DNA of 64,000 bases from Trogon surrucura (lineage: Eukaryota; Chordata; Aves; Trogoniformes; Trogonidae). The stretch spans positions 689,501 through 753,500 of the forward strand of contig CM036629.1 of the NCBI GenBank assembly GCA_020746105.1, read 5' to 3'. This document shows positions 11,431 through 23,040 of this stretch, piece by piece. The stretch's first letter is position 1, and every line of letters begins with the position of its first letter. The notes beneath the pieces are model-generated. The model saw only the letters and a program-made list of their open reading frames with translations, did no database searches and was not told where the DNA came from. Made by a program: the position numbers and the translations under genes.

Positions 11431-13050
11431 GAGCCACGCAGAACAAGCCTCAACAGCTGCATCACCTGAACAGCTCGAGCTGTGACCCTCCTCTTCCCTC
11501 GCTCCGCCTCTGCCCTCTGCCATTCCTCCCAGTGAGATCCAAAACAAACAAACCAAAATAAATATTTTACCCTTTCAGTGCCCACTCTGCAGTCAACAGA
11601 AAGCCGTCGGAGAAGCTTCCAGAACAAATTCTTCCACTTTAGGGCAGTTCTCTCCCTAATGACATGCTGACCCCGTGTGCTCTGTAGCTAAGGCAGAAAT
11701 GGGGTATTTCTCACCGTGCCCCGAGAAGGGTCCCTCTACTTCCATTTCTCACTTGTGGAAGGGGCAGAACAGGGGCGGCCACTCCCAAACACGGATTTTT
11801 AACGCGAGACGTGACTGTACTTCGGCGCAGAGTGCGCCCGAGCTGTCCCCCGTGGAGTCACTCCCCTGCCAGGCACCCACCTCCCTCCCACAACCCATCG
11901 AGGATCAGAAACCAGTGTCAGGTCCATGAGAAAAAGAGCCCCGTAGAAACGCTCATAATTATTTTAGGCCTGCGAGGCCTTTTCCCGTGGCGCACGGTGA
12001 GGTGGCAGCTCTGAGCAGGGAGGTGAGTAAACTGCCCGCGTTGTCCCTACACGCTCCCCCTCCCCGTTTTTGTTTTGTTTTTTTTTATCAGAAATGACGC
12101 TTTACCATTTCACTACCAAAGAATGTTGTAAAAAAAATAAAAAAAGAAGAAAAATACAGGTTAAGTTGCCTTTAATCTTTAATTCATATACAAGAGCATA
12201 TTGCACGTGGTAAAGTATAAAGGAAGATCCAAAGTCAGCGGGTTATGCAGACTCTGCCAGACCTTCGCTTTCAAAGAGACACAGCCTGGGGAATTACACA
12301 AATGGCCTTCCATTGCCCTCTTAGTTTCTTTTTATGGCAAAATGCTCTGCTTTTATCAATTCCTCCCCCTTCTATGAGTCCCAGAGGCTTAGGCAAAACA
12401 AAAGGCAGATGCGCAAAATGCACCCTTCTGCTCGGAGTGGAGCGGGAGAGCCGCTCCGCAGGAAAGCCGCGGACGGAGGGAAAACGCTCTCGCGAAAAGC
12501 AAAAGCCGCTCGGCACGGACGATCTTTCTGCCTGGGTGAAGGAATTTGGCCTCGCCCCAAAAAATAAAACAGGAGGGGAAAAAAAAAGGAGAAAAAAAAA
12601 GGGGGCTGCTCTTTTCAAGCCCCCGTAGGCGCTGCCGCATTAAACTCTGTCAGGCTGGAACAGACAGCGGCGACCGCGAGGCTATTGTTGGAGATAACCA
12701 TCGAGAAGAGAAGCAAAGAGAAAATGATCCTGCAGCAGGACTCTCCCAGGGAAAGGGCGTTAAACCAAGCGCCTGCTCCTGTTGTGGGGAGCGGGGTGTT
12801 CAGAGCAGGGCTCAGCCCAGCTCAGTGACCGCACCACCAGTCCCCAACCGTGGCAGCAGAAGCCACGGCCCCGACAGCGCCTGGGGCTGAAAAAAGAATT
12901 CTTCCGTCAGAAAAGTCTTACAAAAACTGTGCTTTGAGGAGAAACTGCATGCACATACAGAAAGAGGTGCCAATTTCGGGAAAAAAACACTTCCTAGAGC
13001 AAATATTTCAGTTTTAGATTCCAAAATTATTTTTTCCCTTTAACCCCTTT
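11430..13050. other. Intergenic DNA with A/G-rich patch
   Basis: Mixed sequence. A purine-rich A/G patch (about 12560-12606) and a moderately CpG-rich interval (about 12420-12700) are visible. The 12150-12230 stretch is AT-rich and enhancer-like. No gene is recognised. Confidence 0.45.
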
Positions 13051-13116
13051 TATAGAATCGTGGAATCATAGAATTGTCAGGGTTGGAAGGGACCTGAAAG
13101 ATCATACAGTTCTTTC
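13051..13116 (-). mobile_element. CR1 LINE 3' terminal fragment, very short
   Basis: The sequence tatagaatcgtggaatcata, followed by a 'gggttggaagggacctgaaa' block, is the extreme 3' end of CR1 in antisense. Only about 65 bp remains, making it a severely 5'-truncated copy. Confidence 0.93.
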
Positions 13117-13119
13117 AGT

Positions 13120-15285
13120 ATAAAACACTGCAACCTAAATCAAATATTAACTTGTTTTTCAGCAAAGGAAGATCTTATTTATAGTGAAATTGCATTTGTT
13201 TTCTTCCAATCCCAAACAAAGACAGATTTTTAACAGCAACTTTCATGTGATCAATTCCAGTGCAAAATATCCTCGCTCCAGTTAAAGATTCTTGCACCGT
13301 TTTCAAAAATGGAGCCCAAGCTGAATATTGGTGGCTGGGAGGCAAAATCCTTTGGCTGTATTTGTTGTACATTTCTAGTTTGGGTTTGTTTGGGTTTTAT
13401 TTAGAGCTGAAGAAATCCCCGTGACTGCTTTTAGACTGAAAACTGAAGGAATCAAAAGGTGTCACCCCAAGATGTCACCCCCTCAGCACCCGCTCGCCAA
13501 GGACACGGTTAAACTCTTCGCAAATAAACATCTGTTGCCGCGATGGCATTGAAGGAGGAAGAGGGGCTGCTATCATTAGATTAGTCTTGTGTGAAGCTCT
13601 TTTAGAATCAAACAAAACTCCGCAAAATGAAAGTAAGTAAGGTTTTCGGAATGCCTCACTTTCCTTTTGAGAGCGCTAGATGTTCTTACTCGTGTCGTTT
13701 TTGACGGGCGAGAATGAAAAGTCTGTAATTGGCAGAGAAAGACAGACAAACCGATTAAGAAACAACTAAAATTTTCCTGCCTGCCACCTCTCAATCTTAA
13801 CATGTCACTGACTCAAACACAAAGACCTGAATAAAGACTAAATCTGTAAAAACTTACTCAAAATCAGACGCTTGCACGGTATGACTGAAGTACTACGTAC
13901 ATGCTAATTCAGCTCGAAACACCTAAACCCACAGCATTAGCTCACGGCAACAACTAACATGTTGAGTTTTCTGCAGAAAGGAATGTGTTTAAACACTGGA
14001 TTAAATTTGCACACACAACCTGAAAGCCTCATAGGTAGAAGTTCATATACGACACATCAATCTACTGTGTAGACTCAGTCTAAATTGGAAACCTTCTCAG
14101 CTGCCGTTAATCATCATGTTAGACTGTCACTCCTTGAAAGCCTTCTTTTACCAATACGTGATGCTGATACTCGTGGAGTAATGAGCCCGGCTATCACCTA
14201 CGAGGACCTCGCCTAAAGCAAGGAGAAGCTCTTAGCATCCTCGCTGCAAGCTACTTCGTGTGAAGGAATTTGCTAAACCGTGGGGAAAAGTCCATTTCAC
14301 GTTTTGGTTTCTGCTTTTTACAAGCATAACCCATGGTCGTAGGCCAGCACATCATCTTCCCACTGAATCTGTTCATACCCTGGGCTTCACCTGCGTAGAA
14401 GTTACATTGGTGAGACGTACAACTGGCGTAATTCATCACACTCCTGTCCTAACACTTTCTATTCAGTGCCCAACAGTTGAACAAATGTTTAAGTACAAAT
14501 CAGCCCAAAGCCAAGCACGTGCTCAAACACTTTCTTGAACTTGAATGTTTTCCTGAGCTGCTTCTGCTTCACAAACAGCTCCTGGGCTGCTCCCCCGAGC
14601 ACGGGGAATTTCCCCCAAGTTTGTGACACGACGTGAGCGGTGTGCTGTAACGCCTGGGTGCCAGAGGCACCCAAGAATTAGGGACAAATACCACTCTCTT
14701 CGGCTCCCACCCGCCCTCAGCGCTTATCTCTGATGTGGTTTGGCCAACAGGAGGTAACCTAAGCCACAAAGAAAAACCTGGATTTACCCCAGAAAGCCTA
14801 ACTTTTTGCTCAGCTCCACTGTCTTTCTACGTTGCTGTTTGGCTTACAAGCATAATTCTGACACAAACTCGTCACAGCAAACTGTTAAGAACAAGCCAGT
14901 GCTTACAGACACCATTAATTTAGCTAAAGAGACAGTAACATAAACATTTTTTGTTAAAAAAAATACCTGCGGTAACAGCGCAATATTGAATCAGCAGAGA
15001 ACAGCTTCTACCCCAGGACGCGGGGGCAGAACATTGACGATAGTGGAAAGTGTCACTCTCGTTACCACACTGTGACCTGTTCCTAATACCAGTTTGCTGC
15101 AGAAAACTGGTATTTTCGACACGCTTTATTTTAAACAAAAAAGATCTTAAACTGCCACTTGTATTTACAAACATAAGATGTTTCCAGTTTTCATACGTAC
15201 GTATGATTAATGTAAGATGCTGCCTCTGTCCTTAAGTGTCTACGTTTCTGAAAGCCTGGAGAGCAGCTACTTTAAACAACATCCT
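13120..15285. other. Intergenic DNA, no gene recognised
   Basis: Single-copy DNA. The subsection 13860-14160 is AT-rich and could contain further regulatory sequence, but nothing specific can be named. Open frames are all under 95 codons and have no domain. Confidence 0.5.
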
Positions 15286-15289
15286 GGGT

Positions 15290-15540
15290 AACATTTCTTT
15301 GCAAATGTTCCCTCTTTCACTGTGATACCCATTAAAAAGTGTAAAATGTTGCATGCTAATAAGAATCAACAGGGGAAAAAAATATTCTAAGCACCAGGGC
15401 TTAAATAAATTATCATCTTTGTAACTCTGCCATAAATCCCCCAGTTGGGATATGATGATTTAGCGTTTGCTGCTCTGGCACTAATCCAAATGCCTTGGGT
15501 TTCTTAATGGATAAAATATTGCCTTTTCACCTTTCTGACC
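15290..15540. promoter_or_regulatory. Candidate conserved non-coding element (enhancer-like)
   Basis: Repeat-free AT-rich block with words such as tgcatgctaataag (about 15350), ttaaataaattatcatc (about 15401), gatgatttagcg (about 15453) and cttaatggataaa (about 15503). There is no coding potential. Enhancer status is inferred from motif-dense AT-rich texture. Confidence 0.33.
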
Positions 15541-17290
15541 TTACTTCAACTTCAGTCTGAGGTGACACGAGTCTCCTGGTCTCTGCTCAGCCCCTGATGG
15601 GCAGCAGCAGACAAAACCAAGAGCGTTTCTTGCATTAGTGCAGCCCTTGGAGCGCAGGGGGGATGGCCGGGCACGCGGAGTGAGATGCCTCCTGCCAGCA
15701 TCTGGTCCCCGATGGAGGAACACGTGCGTGCATTTTCTCATCTACTGAGCAAGACTTCAGCTCCCGGAATAGGCAAATAGGAAAGATGCAAACAAATCCC
15801 CTGCTGCCTACAAGGAGAATACCCTAAATCCAGAATGAAGGAAAACAAAAGCTCCCACAAAAAGCAAACACCAAAAACTCAAACAAGAAGGGTCACGTAT
15901 GAGCTGGTGCTTGTTTTTCTTCTTGTTGGAAAGCAGTATTTGCTGTTCACTTCAGAGAGAGCAGTGCTTCCATCCAAGGTGAACACCTACCCAGGGTATT
16001 CTTATACAGAAAGGAAACATTCACTTCATTCAGGGTTAAGCCATGGGGGAAGAGGAAGAGGAGTGGAGGAGCAGGGGAGGAGAGGCTCCCAGGACCAGGC
16101 CTGCTCCAGCTAAGGAACCAGATCAGCACCACCTCTGCTGTCCCTAAAAACTCCCTCTGGCCCTGGACTTTCTTTTTTGGTGTTAGAGAGTTTCCTCCAG
16201 TCGCTAAGCACTGAAAAGCGCCTTGTCTAGGCTTTACCAAGTCACTTTTCAGGAATGCTGCTCCAGGCACATAAAAGCCTTGTCCACCCCACTTGCTTTT
16301 TCTTCAACATTTTAAATACCACCTGGCTTTTCAAAAGGTGATTTCAAGGCCATTTAATTGAGGAAGTCAATTCCTCAACTAAACCATTTTTATTAGAACA
16401 TTTAAGGAGTAAATCCTGTAGCGCTTACATTTATCTGGTTTATCTAGCTTCCAGGGACCCAGGGAAATCCCATTTTGGGACTTTGGTTGACCTCTCCCAG
16501 CTAAAATGACAAGTTTCCATCCGACTACCTCGATTCACCAGGCACCATTCAGTTTCCACTTCCCAACAGAATCAAAAACTTCAAATGAAGCAAACCACCC
16601 ACATTTCTCCTGACCATAATGCTGGGCACCTGCTTCACGGCTTCCGAACCAACACGGGCAGCAAGGACCAGCTGGATGGTGCCACAGTGCCCATCGGTAC
16701 TGGGCAACCTGGTCTGGGGGTAAGAGCAGGCACAAGAGAAATCGCACGACTCTGCCCAAAAGAGGTTTTGCTGGCTGCTTCGGTCAATCATATTTCAGCC
16801 TTTTCTCTGAATGTGCACATGAGGGAGGTCACTGCCAACATCTCATGACTAACATGCATGAACTTGCTGTGAACGCTTCTGTTTTGGATACCTGTTAGAA
16901 ACTCATGGGTACCTAACGTGCAAAAACATATTCTGGAATAAACATTCTGAACAAAACGTGTTGTTACTCCAGGACAGAGAATTACTACAGTGCCTTCCAG
17001 GCTCAGCACTGCAGTCCCGAACAGACAAAATCCCCGTTGACACTGACACGCAGGACCACCGAAGCAGTTCTAAAGGAAACACGAACGCAATCATTAGAAG
17101 TATTTCTCTGTGTTATTGCCTCCTCTCCATCGTAACTCCACTCACAAACAACATGGCCCTTACCTCACATCTCCCTTACCTTGGATACTCTCTTGATTCT
17201 GCTTGCAAATGGAACTACAGCTAAACGTGGTGCCACAATAATGTACGAGCACGCCCATATTTGTGACGCTGGTCAGCGGGACCACACCAA
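15541..17290. other. Intergenic DNA, no gene recognised
   Basis: Ordinary single-copy DNA. No CR1 signature, RNA gene or supported exon seen. Confidence 0.5.
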
Positions 17291-17294
17291 GGTT

Positions 17295-17572
17295 TTAGAA
17301 TCATAGAATCATAGAACAGTTTTGGCTGGAAGAAACCTTCAAGATCACCGAGTCCAACCTTTTCCTAGCCCTATGAACACCACTAACCCATGTCCTTCAA
17401 AGCAACATCCACCCTTCTCTTAAACCCCTCCAGGGACGGTGACTGGGCAGCCTGTTCCGATGCCTGACAACCCTCTCAGTAAAGAAATTCTTCCTGATAT
17501 GCAACGTGAACCTCCCCTGGCCCAACTTAAGGCCATTTCCCCTCATCCTATCACTCGCCACTGCGTCACCTT
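17295..17572 (-). mobile_element. CR1 LINE 3' fragment
   Basis: It begins with tagaatcatagaatcataga and continues with a 'ggctggaagaaaccttcaag' block, the 'ctcttaaacccctccaggga' and 'ggtgactgggcagcctgttc' blocks, and 'cagtaaagaaattcttcctg'. These are the ordered blocks of the avian CR1 3' region in antisense. At about 280 bp it is one of the longer copies here. It contributes the spurious frames on both strands. Confidence 0.96.
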
Positions 17573-17783
17573 GGCACGGCGCTGCCAATGTCCTGCGGAG
17601 ACAGGTGGGAAGCGCCGCTCTCCTCTGGTCTTGGCTTTGCCAGCGTGACCCGACGGGTGTCGGCAGCAGCTGACACGCGTCAGGAGAGAACCGACCCCGA
17701 GGCCGCACAGAGAGGTGCGATGAAAGTTGCTCGTTAGAACACAAAAGCACCTAAATTGGGGGTCGGTGAGGCTGGTCACGCTC

Positions 17784-17820
17784 GGGCGGGGGGAGGAGGG
17801 CTGGGCAGGGGGGCTGAGGG
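17784..17820 (+). other. G-rich tract, putative G-quadruplex
   Basis: Five G-runs of at least three (ggg, gggggg, ggg, ggg, gggggg) plus a terminal ggg occur within 37 bp, separated by loops of 1-5 nt. This satisfies the usual G3+N1-7 quadruplex pattern on the plus strand. It lies in a GC-rich interval (about 17640-17900) that begins roughly 200 bp beyond the CR1 copy. Confidence 0.7.
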
Positions 17821-18639
17821 ATGCGCCGGCGCTTCCTCCATCCCGCAGGGACGGGCTTTGTCTCCCGCGGCTGATGCTGTCCCCCCCCGCCACTGACCCG
17901 GGGTCGGAGGCACACATGCTGGCCTTGAACTCTCCGTCTGTCTCTCCACTGTCTCCCTGCCATATTAATTACCATTCCCCTCTGCCAGGGCCAGAAAACA
18001 ACCTTCACTGCATTAGTGCTAATTAAGAAGAGTGAGCTTCCTATTCTGGCTGCTTAAATCACACTCCTCTGCTCATTCAGAGCAGAAAGAAGCGCCGACA
18101 ATCTTATTAAAAGCAGAAGGAAACACCTCGGTCGTGCTTCGAGCTGGCAAAGGAGGCCGGTGAGTGCCTGTCCTTCTGCAGGGACAGCAAAGCTGCAAAG
18201 TGTCAGCGGGGAGGACGGAGCGGGAGAGTGAGAAAATGGCACGTTTCCTGGGACGTACCTCAGGGAGAGATGGGAAGAGCATTCCCTTTGGAAATCTTTA
18301 CATGAGAAAGCAGAACACCCAGGATATATTTAAAACACAGCGCTGCTTGCAGAGTGGCAGCGTGACTCTCCATTAACACGTGGACCTGGAGCAGCCCCAG
18401 AGGATGGCTTTCCAGAGACACCCGATTTGGAAAGTACAGATCCCGATTCTCTGCTTCTCTCAGTTACAGAGCAAGACTTTGATTTGCTTGAGCCATGAAC
18501 CACAATAAAGTCAGTAACCAGGTACCAGCACCTCCCACCCCGCTGCAGCCCGCAAAGGAAAATCTTCCTCTTGGCCAGTGTGCCCATTACCCCACTCCTG
18601 CCCTTTAACCTGGACAAAATAATTTCTGCCTTTTTCAGT

Positions 18640-18870
18640 CTAGCACATCAAGACTGTTTCCTCTCTTTAAAAATGATCTTCTTGGTAAATGTGCTTGCCA
18701 ATTTTAATTAGAGTGTAATAACAGACAGGATTAAATTACAACGGGGGGATCATGAATTCGAGAGACCAATACTGCAGATAAATTGATTCTTAATGTATTA
18801 AATATCATTCTTCAGAACACCATTAGCTATCCGTTTGGATACATAAGATCCAACAGAACACAGAAATTCT
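18640..18870. promoter_or_regulatory. Candidate conserved non-coding element (enhancer-like)
   Basis: AT-rich unique block. It includes ttttaattagagtgtaataa (about 18701), gattaaattac (about 18729), and aaattgattcttaatgtatt (about 18779), with TAAT/ATTA cores roughly every 20-30 bp. No repeat or coding signal. Inferred regulatory element. Confidence 0.35.
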
Positions 18871-20040
18871 TACAAATCATTACAGGCTCGAGGGCTGGAA
18901 ACTCTCATGACTTCATGCATCCAGGATGCGAGAAGCCTGATTCAGTCCTCCCGAAACAGCTACAGAGTCCTGAACTTTCTCTCTCCAAAAAAAATCTCAA
19001 CCGACCAAGATTCCCAAGACTTAGTCTTACGCTGTCAGAAAACACAGAGAGATGCAGAGAATTAGAGGTTTTGTTCTTCTCTAGTGGCCAGTCCGTAAAG
19101 TGGGTGGGCACTAACTGCTTCTCTCGCGTTTTCTGTTAGTGCCAGCAGAAGCGGTTCGGGCTGTGAAGTGAAAGGTTCACGCTCTGTCTGTTAGAATGTG
19201 TATTATGAAATTCCTGCATCTGTTCATTTGTTTGTTTCCGTTTCTAAAAAGCTAGAAAAATTCACGGGGAAAAAATTTTATTAAAAGAGTATTATTCATA
19301 TTGTAAAGCAAGGGGGAAAAAAAGAAGTCTCCTTGTCTCATCATGCGCATTAAGATACCATTTCTTATTATCTCGTGACTTTTTTTTTCTAGTAGGACCC
19401 AAACCCTCCTCACTGCACAGCCCCTTCCCACAGGGCAGGGCCGTGGCTGTGCCCGCAGCCCCTGCAGCTCCAGAAAGCAGATCTGGAGAGTAGACCATGA
19501 CACCCACACCGCCTATTACTTTTCAAGGAACAGTTTCTGCAAGACACGTGATGGTCCCTCTTCTGAGTATGCGTTACATGTGACGGGAGAAGACCCAGCG
19601 AGCGATCGGAGTCTCGGCTGTCTGAGCTCAGCGAGATCCGAGCCCTCAGCACCTGGCTTACAGGCCTCTGGGAATAGTAGACGTGTGTTAATCACGTGCT
19701 ACTATTTTAATTTTTATTGCTGAACGACTTTAAGAATGAAGAGAAGCCAACGTCCTGCTCTGAAAAGGACCTGCAAGGTTAAGAGACAAGAGCGAATTCT
19801 CCAAAGTGGTGGAGAGACCAAGATGCACGAAGCCAGGGCGGTCCTGCCCGAAGCACGCGCAGGAGCCGAGGCCAATTCCTCCTTGCACCAGAGGGCTAAA
19901 TCACATTAAGTCATCCACAGAGGCATTAAATAGTTTCCTGATATTACATTTCTATGTAAGCAGCTAAAGCTGTTGCCATAGGAACATTAACAAATATAGT
20001 GATGTGTATAATTGTGAATAAAATGGACAGGGGAAAATGA
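18871..20040. other. Intergenic DNA, no gene recognised
   Basis: Single-copy DNA with no supported gene. The 19890-20030 stretch is AT-rich, enhancer-like and immediately upstream of the exon-like segment at 20088. Confidence 0.45.
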
Positions 20041-20087
20041 GAGAAGATGGCCCACGCCATCAAAAAACGTTGTGTCTCTCTCTGCAG

Positions 20088-20210
20088 TGCTGCTTGCCCG
20101 AGTACCCGGGCCTGGGACCGCTGCAGCCCCCTGGCAGCCCCTCGCCCAGGGCAGCCCCTGCCTCGCTCCCGCCGGCGGTGGAAGGAGAGGAGACGGTTGA
20201 GCCCCGATAG
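20088..20210 (+). other. Exon-like segment with strong acceptor and 40-codon open frame
   Basis: A near-consensus 3' splice site (tgtgtctctctctgcag, ending 20087) precedes a sharply GC-rich segment. From the first base it reads 40 sense codons and then stops at TAG 20208-20210. The predicted peptide starts CCLPEYPGLGPLQPPGSPS and is Pro-rich with an acidic end. No polyadenylation signal follows closely. It could be a terminal exon of an unannotated transcript. A 40-codon frame in GC-rich DNA is also easily random, and no protein family is recognised. Confidence 0.2.
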
Positions 20211-22850
20211 CTCGGGCCCTCCTTCCCTCATTCCCCCAGCTTTATAAAAATAGAAAGAACACATGTTCCCATTAGTCACTTGCTAGAGGGAAGCTGTGGG
20301 GTATGTGCTGACAGTCTGAACGCCGAGATCTGATTTGAATAGTATTTGCATATTCCAGGTAGACAAAGTGCAACCATATGAAAAACGAGGAGGACGTACA
20401 AAGCGAGACAGCAGTCTGATGGCATTTACCAGAAATGGAGCCTTTCCCTAACGGGCTCGCTGGGGCCCCTCACGGCTACCGCTGCCCGGCCTGGCTAGTT
20501 CCAGGGAGGCTCTTAATTAAACCTCCGCTTGCCAAGAACGGTTTGTGTCTGCGGGAGCGAGGACACGGCCGTCCTCATGGGAACATCAGACAGAGGGTTC
20601 TTCCCTGTGGATAATGCCACTTGCCAGCCCCAGCAAGCAGGAGACGTTTCAAGGTAATCCGAATGCAGGAAATGCCTTTCGCCGCTGTTGACTAAGCTGA
20701 AATTCTGCACGTTGTTTTCAGGCGTGCAGTTAGGACTAATGAGTGTCTAAAGCTTATCGCAGGTCGGAACGCGAGCCATCCCTCCTCGCTGACATCCTCT
20801 TGATCTTTCAAAGCTCAGTGATCTTTGGCTTGAGCAGAACCCCTGGGAGTTCAGAGGTTAAGTTTTGGGGATGAGATCAGTGTCTGAGCGAGGCAGGACA
20901 CAACAGCACCGGGGTTATGTCCTCGAGGCACTGCCAGGGGAGGAAGAAAGCCCCGACCCGTACAGGTGCCGTGAGATTTGTGCACCAAGTCACGTCACGG
21001 GGAAGATGCTGGTGTCAAGGGCAGGACATGGTGCCAGGGCTCCACCAAACCTCTGCAACTCCATCAAGACCAACGGACAACAGATAGCAACTATCTGCAC
21101 GCAGGAAAACGCCGCGTGTGTCGCGTTTCTCTCCACCTGTTGGTCCACTATGAATTTTCAACACAAGAAGACAAAAAAGCTTATCATACCATCAGCATGT
21201 CAGCACTGTTTCATACGTGAGGACAAAAATAATGGTCGAGCTATTATTTTCCTCATACAGTTCATGAAATATAGGGGAAAGAGGCTTTTCATCTTCTTGC
21301 ATTCCCAAGTAAAGAGCTCAGAATGTGGGGGTTTTTTTTCCCCTTTTAAGTATCTGTTCATTTACAGTTATTTAACAGACAGTACTATGGCTAGATTAGA
21401 CTATGATCTATACGCAAATGTATGGAACCTAGAAACAAAATACTGTAAGTTGCTAGCATTTTATCAAAACTGATCTGAAAATAGATACAGCTTGAAAGAA
21501 AGGATCTGGAACTTTAACTCATCCAGTCAGTTTGAGAAAAATATTATAATTCAGCATTAATTTCCACAGCCATCTTGGTTTGTAACACTTTATCAGACCC
21601 TAAAGGGTAGCTGTTATCTTTAACATCAGGCCGTACGCTTTTGCAATACAAGCGTGCAGAACCTTGTCCTTAATCCCCATTCCTGATCAACTATGTGCAA
21701 AACACATCCTCCTCCACTCCACTCTGTTTAAATGAAACCCCGTCCACCAGCGAGATGCCTTTCTAGATGTTCGTTAAGCCGCGTGACTTGCAGGTGCCTC
21801 GCGTGGCATCTACCTTCCTCCCCTTCCTGGGTAGGAAACTGTTTATAATTGATTATTTTTTTTTTATTTTACTTTTTTAGAAATTCATGATGTGCTGCTT
21901 CTGTCTCTGTTAGAGCCAGGGGGACGGAGTGAACACCTGCCAGACCTGCCTTTGGGGCGTAACTCTGCGAGGCACGGCCAAACCGCACGGGATGGATCCT
22001 TCTTCCTCTGAAACTCAGCAGGTTGCACATCCCAGAGCATATTGCAAATTTTTGCAAACTTCCCAAAAAATTTAAGCTACAGTGGCTGAAACTATATCCT
22101 GAATTATACGGTATAAGTACAGTGACACACAAGGATACGCTCATCTGAATGGAAAAGCTCATGACCTGGCAAGATCTATTTCTAATTATCTTTCAAAAGA
22201 TGTTTTTAGCAGAATTTGTCAAAAAACTCTGTATTTCTGCAAGTCACAGCAACTAATATGTGATGGTTTTGGCTTTGAATTTTTTTATAAGTGGTTTTCT
22301 CAACCACAACAAAGAAAAAGACAGAAAAGGATGCAAAGTCATACAAGAAGTGACTGGCACGTGGAAGGTGAAATGGTTGGGAAGATCCTTCAAGCAATCT
22401 GGTGAGTAAATCTTTGTCGTTCTGTAACAGACCTCAGTGCCCCGAGATCAAACTCATGAACTTCTGGTTTGGAATTCTAGCATCGTCAGCCAGAGGTCGA
22501 TTTATCACTGAGGAACAGGGCTAAGATATTTGCTCTGGAAAAACAGCTGAGTAATTGTAACAAAAAGTAAGAACTTTAGATAGCGCTAAGCTATGAGGAA
22601 AGTGTAACGGGCTAAGATGGACGCTTGACCCGGTGGGGTTTGAGCCTTCTCCTGTTCTCCCAGTAAGAAGCAGTTTCCTCCCTTTGTGGCTTTGTTCTAC
22701 ATCCACCCTCAAAGATAATATTCGACATTTTTCGCCACCCTCAGGATTCTTTCCTGTATGAGTTTCATTGAGCACCACTCTTCCACTCCTGTTCAGTGAC
22801 CCACCGGGAGCCCCGAGGAGCGCCAGGGCAGAAGTTCAGGCAGACTGCGT
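20211..22850. other. Intergenic DNA, no gene recognised
   Basis: A perfect octamer (atttgcat, 20344-20351) lies in an AT-rich patch. A 202-codon plus-strand frame (20865-21473) shows no domain, signal peptide or repeat. It changes composition midway from charged to hydrophobic/Lys-rich as base composition shifts, which argues for chance. Confidence 0.45.
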
Positions 22851-22854
22851 TCTT

Positions 22855-23040
22855 GGTGCACTGATTACAATATATATAAAATAATATTTTGTACAAGTTC
22901 AGAGTGAATAATTAAACATTGCTCTCAGCTCTTGGCGGTGACTTTTACAACACTGTGGAATGAGTTATCACATTTTGACCTTTACGTCCAACTCGCCTTC
23001 TGTGATTTGCTGAAAAAACTTTGAACACCATCTAAGCAAA
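22855..23040. promoter_or_regulatory. Candidate conserved non-coding element (enhancer-like)
   Basis: AT-rich repeat-free block with gtgaataattaaacattg (about 22904), ggtgacttttacaacac (about 22937) and a 'cacattttgacctttacg' stretch (about 22970). The last includes a nuclear-receptor-like half-site (tgaccttt). Regulatory role inferred. Confidence 0.3.

Noticed and set aside
12560-12606. A/G-rich run as a retrocopy tail
   Set aside because: Interrupted by many G, and no transcript-like sequence or signal upstream.
20865-21473. 202-codon plus-strand open frame
   Set aside because: No recognisable domain, composition follows the local base composition, and no splice or promoter support.
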